9,569 bases of DNA from Sphingomonas sp. Its GTDB lineage: Bacteria > Pseudomonadota > Alphaproteobacteria > Sphingomonadales > Sphingomonadaceae. The translations under genes were made by a program, and so were the position numbers. Below the pieces are notes generated by a model. That model was given only the letters and a program-made list of their open reading frames with translations, had not been told where the DNA came from and ran no database searches. The first letter of the stretch is position 1. Every line of letters begins with the position of its first letter. Of this stretch, positions 6,723 to 9,569 are shown piece after piece. Where the stretch lies: the NCBI GenBank assembly GCA_013822915.1, contig PNLG01000305.1, forward strand, positions 1-9,569. Direction: 5' to 3'.

Positions 6723-6750
6723 TTGACTCATTAGCTATCACTGATAGGAA
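6723..6750 (+). promoter_or_regulatory. Candidate promoter of the MATE transporter
   Basis: TTGACT (6723-6728) matches the sigma-70 -35 consensus at 5 of 6 positions. A weak -10 candidate, TAGGAA (6745-6750), lies 16 bases downstream; AGGAAA at 17 bases is an alternative. The tetO-type palindrome at 6735-6747 sits in the spacer and touches the -10 region, so a bound repressor would block RNA polymerase. Only the -35 box is convincing by itself. Confidence 0.5.
6735..6747. promoter_or_regulatory. tetO-like operator, CTATCACTGATAG
   Basis: CTATCA and TGATAG form a perfect 13-bp palindrome around a central C. The opposite strand reads CTATCAGTGATAG, identical to the core of the Tn10 tetO operator as I know it. 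Symmetry stops outside these 13 bp (G/G and A/A flanks). It lies between the -35 and -10 boxes of the transporter promoter. The probable ligand is the TetR-family protein at 8119-8754, whose recognition helix keeps QPTLY. I found no second full copy in the window, including upstream of the regulator gene. Confidence 0.75.
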
Positions 6751-6773
6751 AATAACAGCCGGGGAGCGAGCCT

Positions 6774-6815
6774 ATGCCATCGACTGACGGGCAAGTGATT
6801 GGCCACCGGCCATGA
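6774..6815 (+). CDS. Putative 13-codon leader ORF (MPSTDGQVIGHRP) before the MATE gene
   Basis: This small ORF starts with ATG at 6774, preceded by a strong Shine-Dalgarno sequence, GGGGAG (6761-6766), with a 7-base gap. It ends with TGA at 6813-6815. The stop overlaps the transporter start at 6812 as ATGA, the arrangement typical of translational coupling. The transporter start itself has no good Shine-Dalgarno sequence and is preceded by a small GGCC-ACC-GGCC hairpin (6801-6811) that translation of the leader would open. An in-frame stop at 6785 rules out an extended transporter start. The peptide has no recognised family and may matter only for the act of translation. That it is translated is inferred from these signals. 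Confidence 0.5.
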   Translation: MPSTDGQVIGHRP

Positions 6816-8143
6816 CAAGCGACGCACGCCGCGCGGCATTGTTACATGGGCCAATTGTGCGCACGATGCTCGCGCTCGCGCTGCCGACGCTGATGGTCAT
6901 CGGCGCGCAAACCTTTGTGGCGGTGCTGGAAGCTTATTGGATCAGCCAGCTGGGCACCGATGCGGTGGCGGGAGTGTCACTCGTGCTGCCGCTGCTGGTG
7001 TTGATGGGCACGATGAGCAATGGGGGAATTGGCGGCGGCGTGTCGTCGGCGGTCGCGCGCGCGGTGGGGGCGGGTCGGACGAGCGATGCCGATGCGCTGC
7101 TCGCCCATGCGGTGGGCATCGCGGTGCTGTTTGGCGGCGGCTTTACGGTCGTGATGCTGATCGGCGGGCCGTCGATTTATACAGCCTTGGGCGGCAGTGG
7201 TGCAGCGCTTGAGACGGCGCTGGCCTATTCGCGCTGGGTGTTCGGGCTTGCGATCCCGATCTGGCTCGTCAATCTGATCGGTGCAGCGTTGCGCGGGGCG
7301 GGGGAAGTCCGGTTGCCCGCGCGGATCAGCCTGGGCGGCGCGCTGGTGCTGATGCCGGTGGTGCCGACGCTGATGTTTGGTTTTGGGCCGCTGCCGAGGC
7401 TGGGGATTGCCGGGGCGGGAATTGCGCTAGCGATTTATTACGGCGGCGCGTTGATCGTGCTGGCCCGGTATTTGCGGGGGCGCACCGGAGTGCTCACGCT
7501 CACCCGCCATCCGCTCGCGCCGCACCATGTCCGTGCGATCATGGGGGTGGGGCTGATTTCCGCAATCGGGACGGTGACGGCCAGCCTGACGACAGTTGTC
7601 ATCACGGGCGCGGTGGGCGGCTATGGCGCGGAAGCGCTGGCAGGATTCGGGATTGCGTCGCGCGTTGATTCGCTGCTCGTTCCGCTGTTGTTCGGGTTGG
7701 GCACAGCGGTGGTGACGATGGTGGGGGCAGCGACCGGCGCAGGCGATGATGCGCGCGCGCGTCAGGTTGCCTGGACAGCAGCTGCGATCGCGTTTGCAGC
7801 GACTGAGGCGATCGGGCTATTGCTCTATCTGTGGCCAGCGGGGTGGAACGGCATTTTCAGCCGTGATCCGGCGGTGCTGGCGGCCGGCAATGCCTATTTC
7901 GCGGTGGTTGCGCCGCTGTATGGCGTGATCGGCCTGGGGCTGGTGCTGTTCTTTGCTTGCCAAGGGCGCGGCACCATGGGCTGGCCCTTTGCCGCGGGAA
8001 TTGCCCGACTGACCCTGACCGCGGCGGCGGCATGGTCACTTGCGGGTTCGGGCGCGTCATTGCCGGTGCTGTTTGGGGCGGTGGCGGCGGGCGTCGTACT
8101 GTTTGGCGCGATCAATATCTATGGATTCTGGCGCGGTTCATAG
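6812..8143 (+). CDS. MATE family multidrug efflux transporter
   Basis: This 443-residue inner-membrane protein has two homologous halves of about six hydrophobic helices each, the size and layout of MATE (multidrug and toxic compound extrusion) antiporters. These expel cationic drugs or metabolites in exchange for Na+ or H+. Family-like stretches are GTDAVAGVSLVLP (48-60), GIGGGVSSAVARAVGAG (72-88) and RGAGEVRLPAR (161-171) in the first half. The second half has GAEALAGFGIASRVDSL (272-288) and the following GLGTAVVTMVGAATGAG. The ATG at 6812 overlaps the stop of a 13-codon leader ORF; no upstream in-frame start exists before a stop at 6785. Its promoter carries a tetO-like operator. The 3' end overlaps the convergent TetR-family gene by 25 bases. 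Substrate and coupling ion cannot be assigned from the sequence, and a non-drug metabolite is possible. Confidence 0.92.
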   Translation: MTSDARRAALLHGPIVRTMLALALPTLMVIGAQTFVAVLEAYWISQLGTDAVAGVSLVLPLLVLMGTMSNGGIGGGVSSAVARAVGAGRTSDADALLAHAVGIAVLFGGGFTVVMLIGGPSIYTALGGSGAALETALAYSRWVFGLAIPIWLVNLIGAALRGAGEVRLPARISLGGALVLMPVVPTLMFGFGPLPRLGIAGAGIALAIYYGGALIVLARYLRGRTGVLTLTRHPLAPHHVRAIMGVGLISAIGTVTASLTTVVITGAVGGYGAEALAGFGIASRVDSLLVPLLFGLGTAVVTMVGAATGAGDDARARQVAWTAAAIAFAATEAIGLLLYLWPAGWNGIFSRDPAVLAAGNAYFAVVAPLYGVIGLGLVLFFACQGRGTMGWPFAAGIARLTLTAAAAWSLAGSGASLPVLFGAVAAGVVLFGAINIYGFWRGS

Positions 8144-8754
8144 CCATGCACCATCGCCGCGATATGGCGGTCGATGAGCTGCACCCGATCGACCCAGGGA
8201 AAATGCGGCCGCGCGATCAGCAACGAGACAAGGCCGTGGAGCGACGCCCACATGCTCTGCGCGATCAGCGCCACATCATCGGCGCTTGCCCGGTCAGCCA
8301 GATAGTCGGCCACGCACTGTCGGTGGATCGCAAAAGTGGCGAGACCCGCCGCCAGAACGGGGTCGTCCGCGCCCTTTTCCTTGGCTGTGCCCGACTCGAT
8401 CATGAAGGCGACCCGGTAAGCGTCGGGCTGTTCAAGCCCAAAGGTAACATAGTTACGCGCGACCGCAATCAACCGCTCCTGCGCGGTCCCCGGCGCGCCA
8501 GACGCGCGGTGCATCCGATTGGCAAGCGCGGCAAAGGCACGCGAGCCGACTTCGCCGATCAGCGCGTAGCGATTGGGGAAATAGGTATAAAGCGTCGGTT
8601 GCGAGATGCCGACGGCCTGCGCAATCTGGCGGGTCGAGACGTTATGCACCCCGGCCTCGCTGATAAGGCGCAGCGCATGCGCCAGAATTTCCTCGCGCCG
8701 CTCCCCGCCATGCCCCCTCGCCTTGCGCGGCAACAAATGAGAGGTAAGCTGCAT
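8119..8754 (-). CDS. TetR/AcrR family transcriptional regulator, likely repressor of the MATE gene
   Basis: This 211-residue protein has the TetR layout: an N-terminal three-helix DNA-binding domain (about 18-65) with HTH VSTRQIAQAVGISQPTLYTY (39-58), then an all-helical ligand-binding and dimer domain. The C-terminal part, with MWASLHGLVSLLI (168-180), resembles the WHG-type TetR C-terminal domain. Aligned with Tn10 TetR, the operator-contacting residues Thr27, Arg28, Gln38, Pro39, Thr40 and Tyr42 correspond to Thr41, Arg42, Gln52, Pro53, Thr54 and Tyr56. His44 and Lys48 become Tyr58 and Arg62. A tetO-like site lies in the promoter of the convergent MATE gene, making that gene the likely target. 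The inducer is unknown. The start at 8754 has a weak Shine-Dalgarno sequence, and I saw no tetO-like site upstream, so autoregulation is not evident. Confidence 0.93.
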   Translation of the reverse strand: MQLTSHLLPRKARGHGGERREEILAHALRLISEAGVHNVSTRQIAQAVGISQPTLYTYFPNRYALIGEVGSRAFAALANRMHRASGAPGTAQERLIAVARNYVTFGLEQPDAYRVAFMIESGTAKEKGADDPVLAAGLATFAIHRQCVADYLADRASADDVALIAQSMWASLHGLVSLLIARPHFPWVDRVQLIDRHIAAMVHGYEPRQNP

Positions 8755-8934
8755 GGCATTACTGTGCAGATATGGCCGAATTATGCAACAATCCGCCAGG
8801 GTGACGCGCGATAGGTGCGAGCGTGCTGCGCAACCGGATCAATGGTTGCGGCGGCGTTAGCGGCTCCGGCGATCCCGGGGCGGTTCGGCAGGCCGCTGCG
8901 GGCGGGTGTGGTTTCCAAGCAAGCCGAACAAACC
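8755..8934. other. Intergenic region upstream of the TetR-family gene
   Basis: These 180 bases separate the flippase end from the regulator start, both on the minus strand. They must hold the regulator's promoter. CATAAT at 8782-8787 on the minus strand is a plausible -10 box, but no convincing -35 box lies upstream. A small inverted repeat, CGCAACC/GGTTGCG (8829-8835 with 8844-8850), has an 8-base loop and no T run, so it is not a clear terminator. No full tetO-type palindrome is present. No gene-like reading frame was accepted here. Confidence 0.4.
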
Positions 8935-9569
8935 CTAAGCCGGCTGCGCCCGCCCACGGATCGTGCGGTTAAGCTCGCCGACCATGCCGCGCGCAAACAG
9001 CGCCAGCCAGCCAAGGTAGATCGCCGCCCCGCTCGCTACCAGGATCGCAAGACGCGCAGCCGGCGCCATGGGCGGGAGCGCTTGCGCAATCAGGCTGACG
9101 GCGCCCCCCATGCCCAGGGCGGCGAACATGGGCGGCGTCAGTGCCCGCATTAACACGCTGGCCTGAACACCGATCACGGGCAGGATGCGCCACAGGCCGA
9201 CGCCGAGGAACACCGGATAGCCAATGACCCACGCCCAACCCAGCCCGGTCGCGCCCCACTGTGCCCCGAGAAGATAGGCCGTTGTCAGAATGACCGCGCC
9301 CGCAGCGCCATTGCGCACGCTGATCTCGGGTCGGCCGATTGCATCGCACACGGGCGACAACAGCACTTGCAGCGTCATGAACGGCATCGCCAGCGCAAGC
9401 AGCTGAACGATCGGCGCAGCTTCTGCCCATTTCGGGCCCATCATCGTCAGCACAATCGGCTCCGCCGTCACCGCTAATCCGATATAGAAAGGGAGCGCCA
9501 GCACCATGATCATCCGCGCGCTGCCCACAAAGGCGCGGGCAACGGCGCCATCGTCATGCTGAAGCCGGG
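8935..9569 (-). CDS. Polysaccharide/oligosaccharide flippase (Wzx-like, MOP superfamily), C-terminal part
   Basis: The gene is cut by the right edge. The frame stays open from the window end (reading RLQHDDGAVARAF) to the TAG at 8935-8937, leaving about 210 residues. The fragment has several hydrophobic helices and begins with a basic segment, then LALPFYIGLAVTAEPIVLTMMG-K-W, then LLALAMPFMTLQVLLSPVCDAIGRPE. That pattern is typical of the second half of O-antigen or exopolysaccharide flippases (polysaccharide biosynthesis protein, Wzx/RfbX type) of the MOP superfamily. They move lipid-linked sugar units across the inner membrane. An internal GTG at 9528 is not the start. The downstream gene is the TetR-family regulator on the same strand after 180 bases, so the two are probably separate units. 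Other polysaccharide genes, if any, would lie outside the window. Confidence 0.8.
   Translation of the reverse strand, partial: RLQHDDGAVARAFVGSARMIMVLALPFYIGLAVTAEPIVLTMMGPKWAEAAPIVQLLALAMPFMTLQVLLSPVCDAIGRPEISVRNGAAGAVILTTAYLLGAQWGATGLGWAWVIGYPVFLGVGLWRILPVIGVQASVLMRALTPPMFAALGMGGAVSLIAQALPPMAPAARLAILVASGAAIYLGWLALFARGMVGELNRTIRGRAQPA

Noticed and set aside
8444..8456. GTAACATAGTTAC palindrome, considered as an operator
   Set aside because: It lies deep inside the TetR-family coding sequence where it encodes RNYVT. There is no promoter nearby and it is probably chance.
7957..8814. 285-residue open frame on the plus strand
   Set aside because: It covers the MATE 3' end in another frame and the TetR-family gene in antisense. 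Both of those are well supported.
8829..8850. CGCAACC/GGTTGCG hairpin as a terminator for the flippase
   Set aside because: The stem is short, the loop is 8 bases, and no T run follows on either strand. It is also about 85 bases beyond the stop.
1..9569. Mobile elements, CRISPR arrays, tRNA or rRNA genes
   Set aside because: No transposase or integrase motif, no direct repeat-spacer array and no tRNA-like cloverleaf or rRNA sequence was recognised by eye on either strand.

Overview
The window is about 9.6 kb of GC-rich chromosomal DNA. The gene families and their style (an SPFH protein paired with a ribbon-helix-helix protein, a clan AA aspartic protease beside ispG, an S1/P1 nuclease, an IaaA-type isoaspartyl peptidase) suggest an alphaproteobacterium of the Sphingomonadales, such as Sphingomonas or a relative. 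That placement is inference from family resemblance. No rRNA, tRNA, insertion sequence, phage gene or CRISPR array was seen, and coding density is high.

Layout. (1) Bases 1-1691, plus strand: the C-terminal part of an SPFH/band 7 protein (cut by the window edge), a 73-residue ribbon-helix-helix protein with a C-terminal AT-hook, and an exported alpha/beta hydrolase whose start overlaps the end of the previous gene. (2) Bases 1692-1883: a non-coding stretch between convergent genes, almost entirely made of inverted repeats. (3) Bases 1884-4844, minus strand: a compact three-gene operon, read as AT3 membrane acyltransferase, isoaspartyl peptidase, secreted S1/P1 nuclease. (4) Bases 4845-4967: divergent intergenic region with a candidate ispG promoter. 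(5) Bases 4968-6698, plus strand: ispG (MEP isoprenoid pathway), then a membrane-anchored retropepsin-like aspartic protease. (6) Bases 6699-8754: a drug-efflux module with a promoter carrying a perfect tetO-type palindrome, a 13-codon leader ORF with a strong Shine-Dalgarno sequence, a MATE efflux transporter, and a convergent TetR-family regulator overlapping the transporter tail. (7) Bases 8935-9569, minus strand: the C-terminal part of a polysaccharide/oligosaccharide flippase, cut by the window edge.

The most notable signal is the TetR/MATE module. The 13-bp palindrome CTATCACTGATAG at 6735-6747 is the core of the classic Tn10 tetO operator read on the opposite strand. The TetR-family protein encoded at the other end of the transporter keeps the main base-contacting residues of Tn10 TetR (Thr/Arg at the start of the HTH, and QPTLY in the recognition helix). 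This gives a concrete, testable regulator-operator prediction for an otherwise ordinary efflux pump. The leader ORF, which ends in an ATGA overlap with the transporter start, adds a probable layer of translational coupling.
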